This document shows, in pieces, positions 1 to 9,945 of a stretch of DNA of 64,000 nucleotides. The stretch's first letter is position 1, and each line of letters begins with the position of its first letter. Made by a program: the position numbers and the translations under genes. The stretch spans positions 1 to 64,000 of the forward strand of contig CAJXZB010000009.1 in assembly GCA_913063405.1 (NCBI GenBank). The letters are read 5' to 3'. Under the pieces are notes generated by a model that was given only the letters and a program-made list of their open reading frames with translations, ran no database searches and was not told the origin of the DNA. This DNA comes from an uncultured Ulvibacter sp. GTDB taxonomy: Bacteria; Bacteroidota; Bacteroidia; Flavobacteriales; Flavobacteriaceae.

Positions 1-224
1 TTCTTTAATTCAGCAATCTCTCGTTGCTCATCCGTAAGTTTTGGCCTTCCACGACCTGGAAAACTGTTTTTACCATACTTGGTAGATTCTTTCCTCCATC
101 GATGTAAGACAGAATATGGACCCTAATTCATCAGATACTTTCTTAACACTACCTCTCAGGTAAGTTAATTCCACACAGCCTTTGTCTTAAATTATGTAGT
201 GTAATTCTTTTTGCGCTTTGACAT
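1..224 (-). pseudogene. Degenerate IS3-family transposase OrfA fragment (runs off left edge)
   Basis: The reverse strand reads MSKRKKNYTT-*-FKTKAV-(frameshift)-ELTYLRGSVKKVSDELG-(frameshift)-PYSVLHRWRKESTKYGKNSFPGRGRPKLTDEQREIAELK. This is a typical IS3 OrfA HTH region, interrupted by one in-frame TAA and two frame changes. Confidence 0.75.
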
Positions 225-275
225 AATTCAAAGTTAAATTATGTAACAACAATATCTCGCAACTTTGTGTCCAGT

Positions 276-353
276 CTAATATAGTAAGTCCACTTTCTTA
301 CAAGAGGTACATGCTAAGCCTAATACTAAGGCGCTAAATAATAATTTTTTCAT
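276..353 (-). pseudogene. Truncated lipoprotein: signal peptide and lipobox only
   Basis: Reverse strand MKKLLFSALVLGLACTSCKKVDLLY*. The lipobox is intact and the reading ends just after the Cys, next to the IS3 remnant. Confidence 0.5.
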
Positions 354-446
354 CGTGTTTGTTTATTGATTAAGTGACAAATATTAACAAAATGAAATAC
401 TATTGCAAAAAAGTTGTTAAAATAAGGGGGGGGTGTTTCCGATAGC

Positions 447-680
447 CTATTGACCTCCACAGTCAGTGCCTGCAGCTTCCAGGTCAGTGATATAGACCCC
501 ATAGGAGGTCCCTGTGTTTTGACCATTTACTGAGGCGGTACCATCGCTTTCTTCGCATACTTCGAAAGTTTGGGTTTGAGAAGATGAGCAAGACACACAA
601 GAGCGGCCATCATCTTTCTTACAAGAATTAAGGAGTATTGTAATACTAAATACAAAAAAAAGAAGTCTATATTTATTCAT
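447..680 (-). CDS. Small putative lipoprotein
   Basis: 77-aa ORF with signal peptide and lipobox (ITILLNSCKKDD). Confidence 0.6.
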   Translation of the reverse strand: MNKYRLLFFVFSITILLNSCKKDDGRSCVSCSSSQTQTFEVCEESDGTASVNGQNTGTSYGVYITDLEAAGTDCGGQ

Positions 681-725
681 AAGTCAATATTCTGAAATGT
701 AAACGGGCTAATTGGGATAATATTT

Positions 726-2588
726 TTAAGCCCCAGTTTGCTTGTCTTTTGTTGAGTTCATTAAATCTTCAAAATCCATGGGTTTTCCTATGTACACCAA
801 ATAGCCGTTTTCGGTCACCTCCATTTTTGAGGGCACACTTATTATCTCTAAAAAGCCTTCATCATTCTTCAAGAATAAGGCTACCGCATTATCATCACTC
901 TCAATAATGCTAAGAAACTTGATAAATTGTTCTTGTGAATTTATTGGAATCTCTTGAATTGAAGGAAAATTATTGGCAACTCGAGCCAGTTTTATATAAT
1001 CATGGGTATGTGAAAATAGTTCTTTTGACGATAAATTATCATTATTCTTAAGCTCTTCCGGGGTCATCAATCTGAAGGTTCCTGTTTCTCCAAACTCTTT
1101 TCCGAAGCGACTAATTGCCTGTCTATTCACCTCATCACTACCTGTCATAGCCAGTAAATAGCCTACATCATTTAATTCGATGTTCTCACCAAGATCATCT
1201 GAATAAATATTTGCACTAATAGCATCCAAACCCAAACCTTTTGCCATGCTCACGCTGTGTTCGTTCGTGTCAACCAAAACCACATGACGTTCATTTTTTT
1301 GAAGATAAGAGGCGATCAATCGTGATACTTTTGAAGCTCCAACAATGAGAATTCCTTCAGAAGTCTTTAAAAATACTCCAACAATTTTAGCAAAGAAACG
1401 GGCAGTAGTAGCATTTAACAAGACTGTTGTAAGCACCACTGCAAAAACAAGCGGCGTAATATACTCCGCCCCTGGCTCTCCTAAAATTACCAATTTGGTT
1501 CCAAATAGCGACGCAATACCTGCAGCAACAATTCCCCTTGGACCTACCCAGCTAATAAATAGTTTCTCATTTGTTTTTAGACTTGACCTAGCAGTGCTAA
1601 TAAACACACTAATTGGACGAAGCACGAAAATAATTATTGCAAGGAGGATCCCTGTTTTCCAATTATACACTAACATAAGATCATCCAAACTAATGTTTGC
1701 GGCTAATAAAATAAACAATATCGAAATAAGTAATACGCTTAAAGACTCCTTGAAATAAAGTAACTCTTTAAGGCTTGGCAGATCACTATTACCAAGGAAC
1801 ATTCCCATAACAACTACAGCCAACAACCCCGATTCATGTGCAAACTGATCGCTTAGTACATACACCATTAAGACAAGCGATAAAGACACAACGTTGAGAA
1901 GATAATGTGGAATAACTTTTCGTTTTACAGCTTGATATAGTGCAAATCCACCCGAAATTCCAAAGGCAAAACCAATCAACATAATCTTCCCAAAATCTAA
2001 CAATGCCTGCTTCGTATAGCCCGCATTTTCACCACCAATTATTATGAATTCAAAAACCAATACCGCAACCAAAGCACCAATAGGATCAATCAATATACCC
2101 TCCCATTTTAATATTGCCGAAACATCTTTTTTAAGCGGAATATTTCTTAAAATTGGCGATATTACCGTAGGGCCAGTTACAATTATCAAACCTGAGAACA
2201 GCAAGGAAATTTTCCAACTTAGTCCAAATATATAATGCGCTGCTAGGCCTGCCCCAACGAAGGTAATGGCGGCTCCCAAACTAATCAATTTTCCAATCAC
2301 CGGCCCCACCTTAGAAATTTCATTACGTTTTAAAGTAAGGCCCCCTTCAAAAAGGATGATTCCAATCGCTAATGACACAAAATAAAACAAGTTCTCCCCA
2401 GGAAAAAGACCGCTTTCGCCATTCCAAATAGGTCGAATCCATTGAGTCCCGTCTTCAGAAAGTAACGTTGAAATTGGTCCAACAAAAAGTCCTATAAGAA
2501 TAAGAGGTAAAATTGCAGGAATTTTAAACTTCCAAGCGACCCATTGGGCAATGATTCCCAAAACGATAATACCAGCTAACTCAACCAT
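726..2588 (-). CDS. CPA-type Na+(K+)/H+ antiporter with C-terminal TrkA-N-like domain
   Basis: Multi-TM protein with the segment FISWVGPRGIVAAGIASLFG, followed by a Rossmann-like GILIVGASKVSRLIASYLQ. Confidence 0.85.
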   Translation of the reverse strand: MVELAGIIVLGIIAQWVAWKFKIPAILPLILIGLFVGPISTLLSEDGTQWIRPIWNGESGLFPGENLFYFVSLAIGIILFEGGLTLKRNEISKVGPVIGKLISLGAAITFVGAGLAAHYIFGLSWKISLLFSGLIIVTGPTVISPILRNIPLKKDVSAILKWEGILIDPIGALVAVLVFEFIIIGGENAGYTKQALLDFGKIMLIGFAFGISGGFALYQAVKRKVIPHYLLNVVSLSLVLMVYVLSDQFAHESGLLAVVVMGMFLGNSDLPSLKELLYFKESLSVLLISILFILLAANISLDDLMLVYNWKTGILLAIIIFVLRPISVFISTARSSLKTNEKLFISWVGPRGIVAAGIASLFGTKLVILGEPGAEYITPLVFAVVLTTVLLNATTARFFAKIVGVFLKTSEGILIVGASKVSRLIASYLQKNERHVVLVDTNEHSVSMAKGLGLDAISANIYSDDLGENIELNDVGYLLAMTGSDEVNRQAISRFGKEFGETGTFRLMTPEELKNNDNLSSKELFSHTHDYIKLARVANNFPSIQEIPINSQEQFIKFLSIIESDDNAVALFLKNDEGFLEIISVPSKMEVTENGYLVYIGKPMDFEDLMNSTKDKQTGA

Positions 2589-2770
2589 TTTTATTTTCTA
2601 TTAGAACATAAAATTACAAGAATTGTTGAGATTCAACGGTGTCCTTCAACTTATTATTAATAAACGGAGGTCGGTTCTTAATCTAAAAAAATACTATCTT
2701 CCCCTTCGCTAAATGAATAATTAAGATTCATTGGCAATTTATTTAAAACTATAATTGACCTATTTTACTT

Positions 2771-5005
2771 ATGAGCGATAGCAACAATATACCTTCTAAC
2801 GGATTTAATGGTCTGAAGAAAAATTGGCGTAATGACTTTTCTGCCGCCCTAAGTGTATCTCTGGTTGCATTGCCTTTAGCGCTAGGAATTGCCGTTGCAT
2901 CTGGTGTATCTCCTATGTCTGGAATATTATCTGCGATTATTGGAGGAGTTGTAACGACATTCTTTCGGGGAGGACACTTGGCAATTAATGGTCCCGCTGC
3001 AGGGCTGATCGCCGTAATCTTGGGAGGGTTGGTAGTACTGGAAGGTAATATCAATTATGTTTTAGCGGCTATCGTCGTTTCCGGCGCTATTCAAGTAATG
3101 CTAGGGTTTCTTAAAATGGGCCGTTTTGCTAAGCTATTACCGTCTTCTGTGCTCCATGGAATTTTGGCTGCTATAGGTGTAATCATTTTTGCAAAACAAG
3201 CTCACTATGCTCTGGGGACCACTTCCAACGCCAACACCACAATTGGAACGCTATTGGATATCTTTTACAAACTTCCCGAAATTAACCCGTTCGTTTTTTT
3301 AGTAGCGTTGGCGGGTATTTTGACCCTTGTTTTCTATAAAAAAGTGAACTATAAATTTATTCGAATAATCCCTGCTCCTATGTGGGTATTACTATTGGCT
3401 TTACCAATAGTATTTTGGTTCGATTTCTTTAATGAACACAGTATTTCTTTCTTCGGAAACGAATACGCTGTTGGTCCAAAATTACTAATTGACATTCCCA
3501 AGAACCCCCTAGATAGTATCATGCATCCTGATTTTGGAATGATTGGAACAGGAGCTTTCTGGCTTACTGTTTTGTCTATTACTATGATTGCCTCAGTAGA
3601 AACGCTGGCGAGTGCTCGTGCCGTTGATAAACTAGATCCATATAGGCGTACCACCAACCTCAATAAAGACCTTGTAGGTGTTGGTTTTAGTACTATGGTT
3701 TCCGGAGCTTTAGGAGGCCTTCCCATAATCACCGTGATCGTTCGAAGCACAGTTAATGTAAATAGTAATGCTAAAACCAAATGGTCTAATTTATATCATG
3801 GAATCTTTCTTATTCTCTTTGTTCTTATTTTGGCGCCTGTTTTAAGAAGTGTTCCTTTAGCAGCATTAGCGGCTATCTTGGTACATACGGGTTTTAAACT
3901 TGCCTCTCCCAAAGTATTTAAGCACGCGTACGATCAAGGAGTTGAGCAACTGCTTTTTCTTTCTTCTACACTCTTTATAACATTGTTTACAGATTTATTG
4001 TATGGAATAGTCGGCGGAATTCTAGTTACCCTGTTATTACACATGCTTTTAGCTAAAGTGGGCTTCCTTCGTTTCTTTAAAATGATCTATAAGTCTGGCT
4101 CTAAAGTATATCAATTGGAAAATGGTGTTTTCGATGTTAAATTAAAAGGAATTTCCAACTTCTTATATGCCTTAAAACTGGACAAGCTTTTAGAAGAGAT
4201 TCCTCAGGGTTCAACGGTGCGTGTAGATCTATCGCAAACCCGTTTAGTTGATTTGTCTATTATGGAAAACCTAATCGAATTCAAACGTATTCATGATAAC
4301 GAAGGGGGAGATGTAAAATTAATTGGACTGGACAATCATGTGGCTTCTACGAGTCATAATCGCGCATTAAAAATTGTTACAGGTCGTGTCAAAAAACGTA
4401 TTACCCAGCGACAAATACGTTTGCAAAAAATGGCTATTGCAAATGGCTGGTCCTTTGACAGAGAGGTAGATTGGAACACCTCTTATCTTAGAAACTTTCA
4501 TTTCTTCGATTCTCGTCCAATAGAAATGAAAAGTAACTCCCTCCAAGGGCTGGATGTAGAAAATAAAGCGCAATGGGAAATTGCAGATATTGTTTTCGAT
4601 GAGGGTGCGCTTCTCGCGTTAGAGGTATATCAAACAACGGTGCAAGTGATTAGATTGCCATCGCCGATCCCACGATTTATAATTGACAAAGAAGGTCTGT
4701 TCGATAAAATTTTCGACAGGGTAAACGTTTTCTCTGGCGGAAAGGGAGACATTAATTTTAAAAAATATTCTGGGTTTTCCAACAAGTTTCAATTGAATGG
4801 AGAAGATGAATTGGCTATTAGAACATTTTTCACTGATGATTTAATTCACTTCTTAGAAAAAAATGAGATTCACCATATAGAAAGCAATGGAGAGGCTTTA
4901 ATGATTTTTAAGTACCTCCATATTGCTCGCACAGACGAGGTAAAGAATATGCTTGCTTTTGGGCTCGACTTATTAAGACATATGGGGCTGAAAAGTGCTT
5001 CTTAA
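2771..5005 (+). CDS. SulP family inorganic anion transporter with STAS-like domain
   Basis: N-terminus NDFSAALSVSLVALPLALGIAVASGVSPMSGILSAIIGG, typical of SulP. STAS-like VRVDLSQTRLVDLSIMENLIEF follows the TM region. Confidence 0.88.
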   Translation: MSDSNNIPSNGFNGLKKNWRNDFSAALSVSLVALPLALGIAVASGVSPMSGILSAIIGGVVTTFFRGGHLAINGPAAGLIAVILGGLVVLEGNINYVLAAIVVSGAIQVMLGFLKMGRFAKLLPSSVLHGILAAIGVIIFAKQAHYALGTTSNANTTIGTLLDIFYKLPEINPFVFLVALAGILTLVFYKKVNYKFIRIIPAPMWVLLLALPIVFWFDFFNEHSISFFGNEYAVGPKLLIDIPKNPLDSIMHPDFGMIGTGAFWLTVLSITMIASVETLASARAVDKLDPYRRTTNLNKDLVGVGFSTMVSGALGGLPIITVIVRSTVNVNSNAKTKWSNLYHGIFLILFVLILAPVLRSVPLAALAAILVHTGFKLASPKVFKHAYDQGVEQLLFLSSTLFITLFTDLLYGIVGGILVTLLLHMLLAKVGFLRFFKMIYKSGSKVYQLENGVFDVKLKGISNFLYALKLDKLLEEIPQGSTVRVDLSQTRLVDLSIMENLIEFKRIHDNEGGDVKLIGLDNHVASTSHNRALKIVTGRVKKRITQRQIRLQKMAIANGWSFDREVDWNTSYLRNFHFFDSRPIEMKSNSLQGLDVENKAQWEIADIVFDEGALLALEVYQTTVQVIRLPSPIPRFIIDKEGLFDKIFDRVNVFSGGKGDINFKKYSGFSNKFQLNGEDELAIRTFFTDDLIHFLEKNEIHHIESNGEALMIFKYLHIARTDEVKNMLAFGLDLLRHMGLKSAS

Positions 5006-5096
5006 ACCAGTTGAAGAGCTAAGGATAATAGTTAATTCTTAATAAACCCTTAACGCTCTTACGCATTTCCCGCCCTTTTTGTATTTTGCGCTTCCT

Positions 5097-5990
5097 ATGC
5101 AGCTCTACCCTATTGAAGCAGGTAATTTTAAATTAGATGGAGGCGCCATGTTTGGTGTTGTCCCTAAGAGCCTATGGAGTAGGACGAATCCTGCCGACTC
5201 CAACAATATGATCGATATTGCCGCTAGATGTTTGCTCATCGAAAATGGAAATAGACTTACGCTTATCGACACAGGAATGGGAAACAAGCAGAGCGAAAAG
5301 TTTTTTGGTTACTATTTTCCTTGGGGAGATTACAATTTAGACAATAGTCTGAAAAAGTTTGGTTTCCACAGGAATGACATTACCGATGTTTTTATGACGC
5401 ACCTTCATTTTGATCATTGTGGTGGAAGTGTTCAATGGAATAAGGATAAAACAGGATATGAACCTGCTTTTAAAAATGCGAAATTTTGGAGTAATGAGCG
5501 CCACTGGGATTGGGCAACCAATCCAAATAGAAGGGAGCAGGCATCTTTTCTGAAGGAAAATATTCTACCCATGCAGGAAAGTGGACAATTACAGTTTGTT
5601 GGAGACGCTAGTCGTTCTATTTCTTCGGAAAGGAAGAACGAAAAGATAAACTTTTCCGAAGCGAAAGAATTGGACTTTGATATTTTCTTTGCAGATGGTC
5701 ACACGGAAAAACAGATGATACCTCATATTAATTACAAAGGAAAAACGATCGTCTTTATGGCAGACCTATTACCCACAGTAGGACATTTACCACTTCCTTT
5801 TGTTATGGGATATGATACCAGACCTTTGCTTACACTTCCTGAAAAAGAAATTTTCTTAAAACACGCTGCAGATCATAACTACTATTTATTTTTAGAGCAC
5901 GACGCTCACAATCATATAATTACTGTAAAACATACCGAGAAAGGTGTTCGTTTGAACAAAAGTTTTACTTTTAACGAACTTTTTAATTAA
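5097..5990 (+). CDS. MBL-fold metallo-hydrolase
   Basis: HLHFDHCGG metal-binding motif, then DGHTEKQMIP and EHDAHN. ATG at 5097 is preferred over the TTG at 5079 in the ORF track, because the upstream part overlaps a promoter-like TATTTTG. Confidence 0.85.
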   Translation: MQLYPIEAGNFKLDGGAMFGVVPKSLWSRTNPADSNNMIDIAARCLLIENGNRLTLIDTGMGNKQSEKFFGYYFPWGDYNLDNSLKKFGFHRNDITDVFMTHLHFDHCGGSVQWNKDKTGYEPAFKNAKFWSNERHWDWATNPNRREQASFLKENILPMQESGQLQFVGDASRSISSERKNEKINFSEAKELDFDIFFADGHTEKQMIPHINYKGKTIVFMADLLPTVGHLPLPFVMGYDTRPLLTLPEKEIFLKHAADHNYYLFLEHDAHNHIITVKHTEKGVRLNKSFTFNELFN

Positions 5991-6001
5991 TTACTGAACT
6001 T

Positions 6002-7666
6002 ATGAAAATCTTAAAAACATCGTTGATTATTGCCTCAGCCGCAATTATTTCAAGTTGTGGTGGAAATGCTCCTGTTATTTCTACTCCTATTGAAAATATA
6101 GATACTCTTCCATTAAAAAGAGCTCCATTAACCGAAACTCAAACAAAAAAATGGGGAGCTTACGACCTACTCCGAGACACCATTCCTGGAATGAGCGTTG
6201 ATAGAGCATATAAAGAAATTATAAAGGGCAAAAAGGGACAAAAAGTAATTGTCGCTGTCATAGATAGCGGTATTGATGTTGAGCATGAAGACCTTAAAAA
6301 TGTTCTTTGGACTAATAAAAAAGAAATTGCAGGAAACGGAAAAGATGACGATAACAATGGCTATGTTGATGATATTCATGGATGGAACTTCCTAGGAGAC
6401 ATTGTTGCAGAAAACATGGAATATGTTCGATTAATTAAACAATTGGATCCAAAATACAGCGGCAAAACCGATAGCTCTATAGGTGCAGCTGATCGAGAAG
6501 AATTTGCCTTATATCAACAAGCCAAAGCAGAGTTTGAAAAGGATTCTCAAGAAGCATTGGCCAACAAGGCCCGTTATGAACAAATCGTATCACAAGTAAA
6601 GCCAGCGCACGCTGCCATGATCAAAAAACTTGGAAAAAAAGATTATACTAAAAAAGACCTCGCCGCAATTGCAAATCCAACTGAAGCGGAACAACAACAA
6701 ATAACTAGTTTAAACCAAATGTTCAACTTTGGAGATACAATCCCAGAAGTGCTTGAACAATTGAAGGGTGGTATCGAGTATTTTGATGGTAGATTAGATT
6801 CACATTTTAATACGTCTAAAGATTTCAGAGCAGTACTAGGTGATAATCCAAACGATTTTAACGACAAATCCTATGGTAACAATGATGTGGATGGACCAGA
6901 TCCAAAAAAAGCAGATGCAAGACATGGAACTCACGTTGCTGGAATCATTGGTGCTCAAAGAAATAACAGTATTGGTATTAATGGTGTTGCTAACAATGTT
7001 GAAATAATGGTCGTACGTGCGGTTCCTGATGGTGACGAATATGATAAGGACATTGCATTGGCAATACGCTACGCAGTTGACAATGGTGCAAAAGTGATTA
7101 ACACAAGCTTCGGAAAATATTACTCTCCTAACCCTGAATGGGTTTGGGATGCTATTAAATATGCATCCTCAAAAGATGTACTTATTGTAAATGCAGCTGG
7201 AAATGAAGGGATAAACCTAGATTCAAAACAGGTATATCCTAATGATCAAAAAGGAACAGGCTCTGAAATAGGAGACACTTTTATTACCATAGGTGCTTTG
7301 AACACAAAATATGGAAGCGAACTGGTCGCAAATTTTTCTAATTATGGCGTTTCAAATGTTGATGTATTTGCCCCAGGGGTAAAAATCTGGTCAACCACAC
7401 CGTTAAACACCTACGAATATCTTCAAGGAACTTCTATGGCCGCACCAGCAGTTGCGGGAGTTGCGGCTGTGATTCGTTCTCAATACCCAAAACTTTCGGC
7501 GAAACAAGTAAAACAAATCTTAATGAATAGTGGCCTATCTTCTAAGACTCCCGTGATATTGGGTGGTGATGCTTCGAATCAAGACCAATTCACCAATATT
7601 ACCAAATCTGGAAAGATGGTGAATATGTACAACGCCCTAATTCTGGCATCAAAAACAGCTCAATAA
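6002..7666 (+). CDS. S8 family serine peptidase (subtilase), lipoprotein
   Basis: Catalytic motifs VIDSGIDVEHEDL (Asp), DARHGTHVAGIIGA (His) and GTSMAAPAVAGVAA (Ser). N-terminal lipobox ISSCGG. Confidence 0.95.
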   Translation: MKILKTSLIIASAAIISSCGGNAPVISTPIENIDTLPLKRAPLTETQTKKWGAYDLLRDTIPGMSVDRAYKEIIKGKKGQKVIVAVIDSGIDVEHEDLKNVLWTNKKEIAGNGKDDDNNGYVDDIHGWNFLGDIVAENMEYVRLIKQLDPKYSGKTDSSIGAADREEFALYQQAKAEFEKDSQEALANKARYEQIVSQVKPAHAAMIKKLGKKDYTKKDLAAIANPTEAEQQQITSLNQMFNFGDTIPEVLEQLKGGIEYFDGRLDSHFNTSKDFRAVLGDNPNDFNDKSYGNNDVDGPDPKKADARHGTHVAGIIGAQRNNSIGINGVANNVEIMVVRAVPDGDEYDKDIALAIRYAVDNGAKVINTSFGKYYSPNPEWVWDAIKYASSKDVLIVNAAGNEGINLDSKQVYPNDQKGTGSEIGDTFITIGALNTKYGSELVANFSNYGVSNVDVFAPGVKIWSTTPLNTYEYLQGTSMAAPAVAGVAAVIRSQYPKLSAKQVKQILMNSGLSSKTPVILGGDASNQDQFTNITKSGKMVNMYNALILASKTAQ

Positions 7667-9498
7667 TGAAACTATTCTTTAGCGGTTTAATAACACTTGT
7701 GCTAGTTGCTTCTTCAACTGCGCAAAACAATACTTCTTACTGGCAACAAAAGGTCGATTACAAAATGGAAATCGATATGGATGTCAACACCTATCAATAC
7801 AAAGGGAGGCAAGAGTTGACCTATACTAACAACTCCCCTGACACATTGAACAGGGTATTCTATCATTTGTATTTTAATGCTTTTCAGCCAGGAAGTGAAA
7901 TGGATGTTCGCTCTCGAAGCATTTCCGACCCTGACGGTCGCGTGGGTGATCGAATTTCAAAATTACTTCCGTCGGAAATAGGGTATATAAAGCCTAATTC
8001 GCTATCACAAGATGGCGTGGCTTTAAGTTATGAGGTTGTTGGAACCATTTTAGAGGTCGCCCTTAACCAACCAATCTATCCTGGAAAAAACACTACTTTT
8101 AAAATGAATTGGGATGCTCAAGTACCCGTTCAAATTCGTCGTAGTGGTCGAAACAATGCTGAAGGAATTGCTTTGTCAATGACGCAATGGTATCCAAAAT
8201 TAGCGGAATATGATTTCCAAGGATGGCATGCAGATCCATATATTGGACGGGAGTTTCATAGTGTTTGGGGAGATTTTGACGTGAAGATCACGATTGATGA
8301 AGATTATACCATTGGCGGGTCCGGATATCTTCAAAACCCGTCAGATATTGGTCACGGCTATTCCTTACCGGGTCAAAAAACTAAAAAGCCTAAAAAAGGC
8401 AAATACACCTGGCATTTTAATGCGCCAGATGTGCACGACTTTACTTGGGCTGCAGACAAAGATTATATTCACGATACGTATGCAGGTCCAAATGGGGTGG
8501 CCCTTCACTTTTTCTATAAAAATAATCCTAATATTGTTGAAAATTGGAGAAATCTTCAGCCAAAAACTGCTGAACTTTTAGAATATTTCAATAAAAATAT
8601 AGGAGAGTATCCGTACAAGCAATACTCGGTAATCCAAGGTGGGGATGGTGGTATGGAATATGCCATGTGTACTTTAATTACGGGAAATAGAAAGTTTGAA
8701 AGCCTAGTTGGGGTAACTGCCCATGAAATGGCGCACACTTGGTTTCAGTTTTTACTGGCAACCAACGAGGCAAAACATGAATGGATGGACGAGGGATTCA
8801 CCTCCTATATTTCGGGCGAAGCTATGAATGTAGTTATGAATCAAGAAAATCCAAATCCACATGCTGGTTCCTATCGTGGCTACACATTCCTTGCTAAAAG
8901 TGGCAATGAGCAACCGCAAAGTACACATGCCGATCGCTATGCTAGCAATCGAGCCTATGGGGTTACTGCTTATAGCAAAGGAGCTGTATTTATGGCACAA
9001 TTAGGTTATGTAGTTGGTGAAGAAAATTTGAAGAAAACGATTAAGCGTTATTTCAAGGAGTTTGCTTTTAAGCACCCTACACCAAACGATTTTATTCGTG
9101 TGGCTGAAAAAGTCTCAGGCTTTGAGCTTGATTGGTACTTAACAGATTGGACACAAACTACTAATACTATTGATTATGCGATTAAAAGTGTTGTTTCTGA
9201 AGGGAATACAACCCTTGTTACCTTAAGTCGATTAGGCCTTATGCCAATGCCTATAGATCTTTTCGTGACTTACGAAGATGGCTCTCAGGAATCCTATTAT
9301 ATCCCTTTGCAGATGATGCGGGGCGAAAAGTCAAATCAGTTTCCAAATTTAACACGTGTGGTTTTAACAGACTGGGCCTGGGCATATCCAGAATATATCT
9401 TCGAAATTAACAACGGGAGAAAAGTAAAAAATATGATGATTGATGCTAGTCAGCGTATGGCTGACATTAACCCCGATAATAACATTTACGAAAAATAA
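7666..9498 (+). CDS. M1 family metallopeptidase
   Basis: HEMAHTWFQ followed by a downstream E (NEAKHEWMDEGFTSY), with GGMEYAMCTLI matching the GxMEN-like region. Its first base overlaps the previous stop codon. Confidence 0.92.
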   Translation: MKLFFSGLITLVLVASSTAQNNTSYWQQKVDYKMEIDMDVNTYQYKGRQELTYTNNSPDTLNRVFYHLYFNAFQPGSEMDVRSRSISDPDGRVGDRISKLLPSEIGYIKPNSLSQDGVALSYEVVGTILEVALNQPIYPGKNTTFKMNWDAQVPVQIRRSGRNNAEGIALSMTQWYPKLAEYDFQGWHADPYIGREFHSVWGDFDVKITIDEDYTIGGSGYLQNPSDIGHGYSLPGQKTKKPKKGKYTWHFNAPDVHDFTWAADKDYIHDTYAGPNGVALHFFYKNNPNIVENWRNLQPKTAELLEYFNKNIGEYPYKQYSVIQGGDGGMEYAMCTLITGNRKFESLVGVTAHEMAHTWFQFLLATNEAKHEWMDEGFTSYISGEAMNVVMNQENPNPHAGSYRGYTFLAKSGNEQPQSTHADRYASNRAYGVTAYSKGAVFMAQLGYVVGEENLKKTIKRYFKEFAFKHPTPNDFIRVAEKVSGFELDWYLTDWTQTTNTIDYAIKSVVSEGNTTLVTLSRLGLMPMPIDLFVTYEDGSQESYYIPLQMMRGEKSNQFPNLTRVVLTDWAWAYPEYIFEINNGRKVKNMMIDASQRMADINPDNNIYEK

Positions 9499-9519
9499 GC
9501 TAATTATTCTTTTATACTA

Positions 9520-9552
9520 AGCCCCCGCGTAGTTAATTAGCGGGGGTTTTAA
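9520..9552 (+). terminator. Rho-independent terminator
   Basis: CCCCCGC-N11-GCGGGGG stem followed by TTTT. Confidence 0.8.
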
Positions 9553-9579
9553 TTTGAGTAATATTGTACATTTACTACG

Positions 9580-9945
9580 ATGAACTTCCGTTTTCCAAAA
9601 CATGAAAAATTAAAGAGTACAAAAACCATCGAAAGGTTATTTGCTCAGGGAAAGTCATTTTCAAAATTTCCTTTAAAACTTATTTTTCTACCCCAGGAAT
9701 TGGAAAAACCTACACAGGCTTCTTTTGCAGTCCCTAAGCGTAGTTTTAAATCTGCAGTAGATCGCAACCGTATAAAAAGACAGTTGCGAGAGGCCTACCG
9801 GCTTCATAAACCTTTAATTATCGCCAATAACGGCAAGAATTTTGCGTTAATATTTTTATACTTCAGTAAGGACAAGCCAAAATACGCGGAGTTAGAAAAA
9901 GTCATGGCGACCTTGCTTAAAAAATTAAGAGATGAAACTACTTAG
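9580..9945 (+). CDS. rnpA: Ribonuclease P protein component
   Basis: FPKHEKLKSTKTIERLFAQGKSF... FAVPKRSFKSAVDRNRIKRQLREAYR, matching the RnpA signature. Confidence 0.95.
   Translation: MNFRFPKHEKLKSTKTIERLFAQGKSFSKFPLKLIFLPQELEKPTQASFAVPKRSFKSAVDRNRIKRQLREAYRLHKPLIIANNGKNFALIFLYFSKDKPKYAELEKVMATLLKKLRDETT

Noticed and set aside
424-432. Run of about eight G residues just downstream of the small lipoprotein gene
   Set aside because: Could be phase-variable, but it lies after the stop codon and no promoter context was evident.
1345-2235. + strand ORFs 1345..1758 and 2044..2235 opposite the antiporter
   Set aside because: Shadow ORFs inside a strongly supported CDS; compositions look like antisense of TM segments.
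2749-3780. - strand ORFs 2749..3054 and 3349..3780 inside SulP
   Set aside because: Antisense to a clear SulP CDS; no recognisable motifs.
8294-9000. ORFs 8294..8581 (+), 8556..8738 (-) and 8752..9000 (-) inside the M1 peptidase
   Set aside because: Out-of-frame or antisense to a well-supported CDS.
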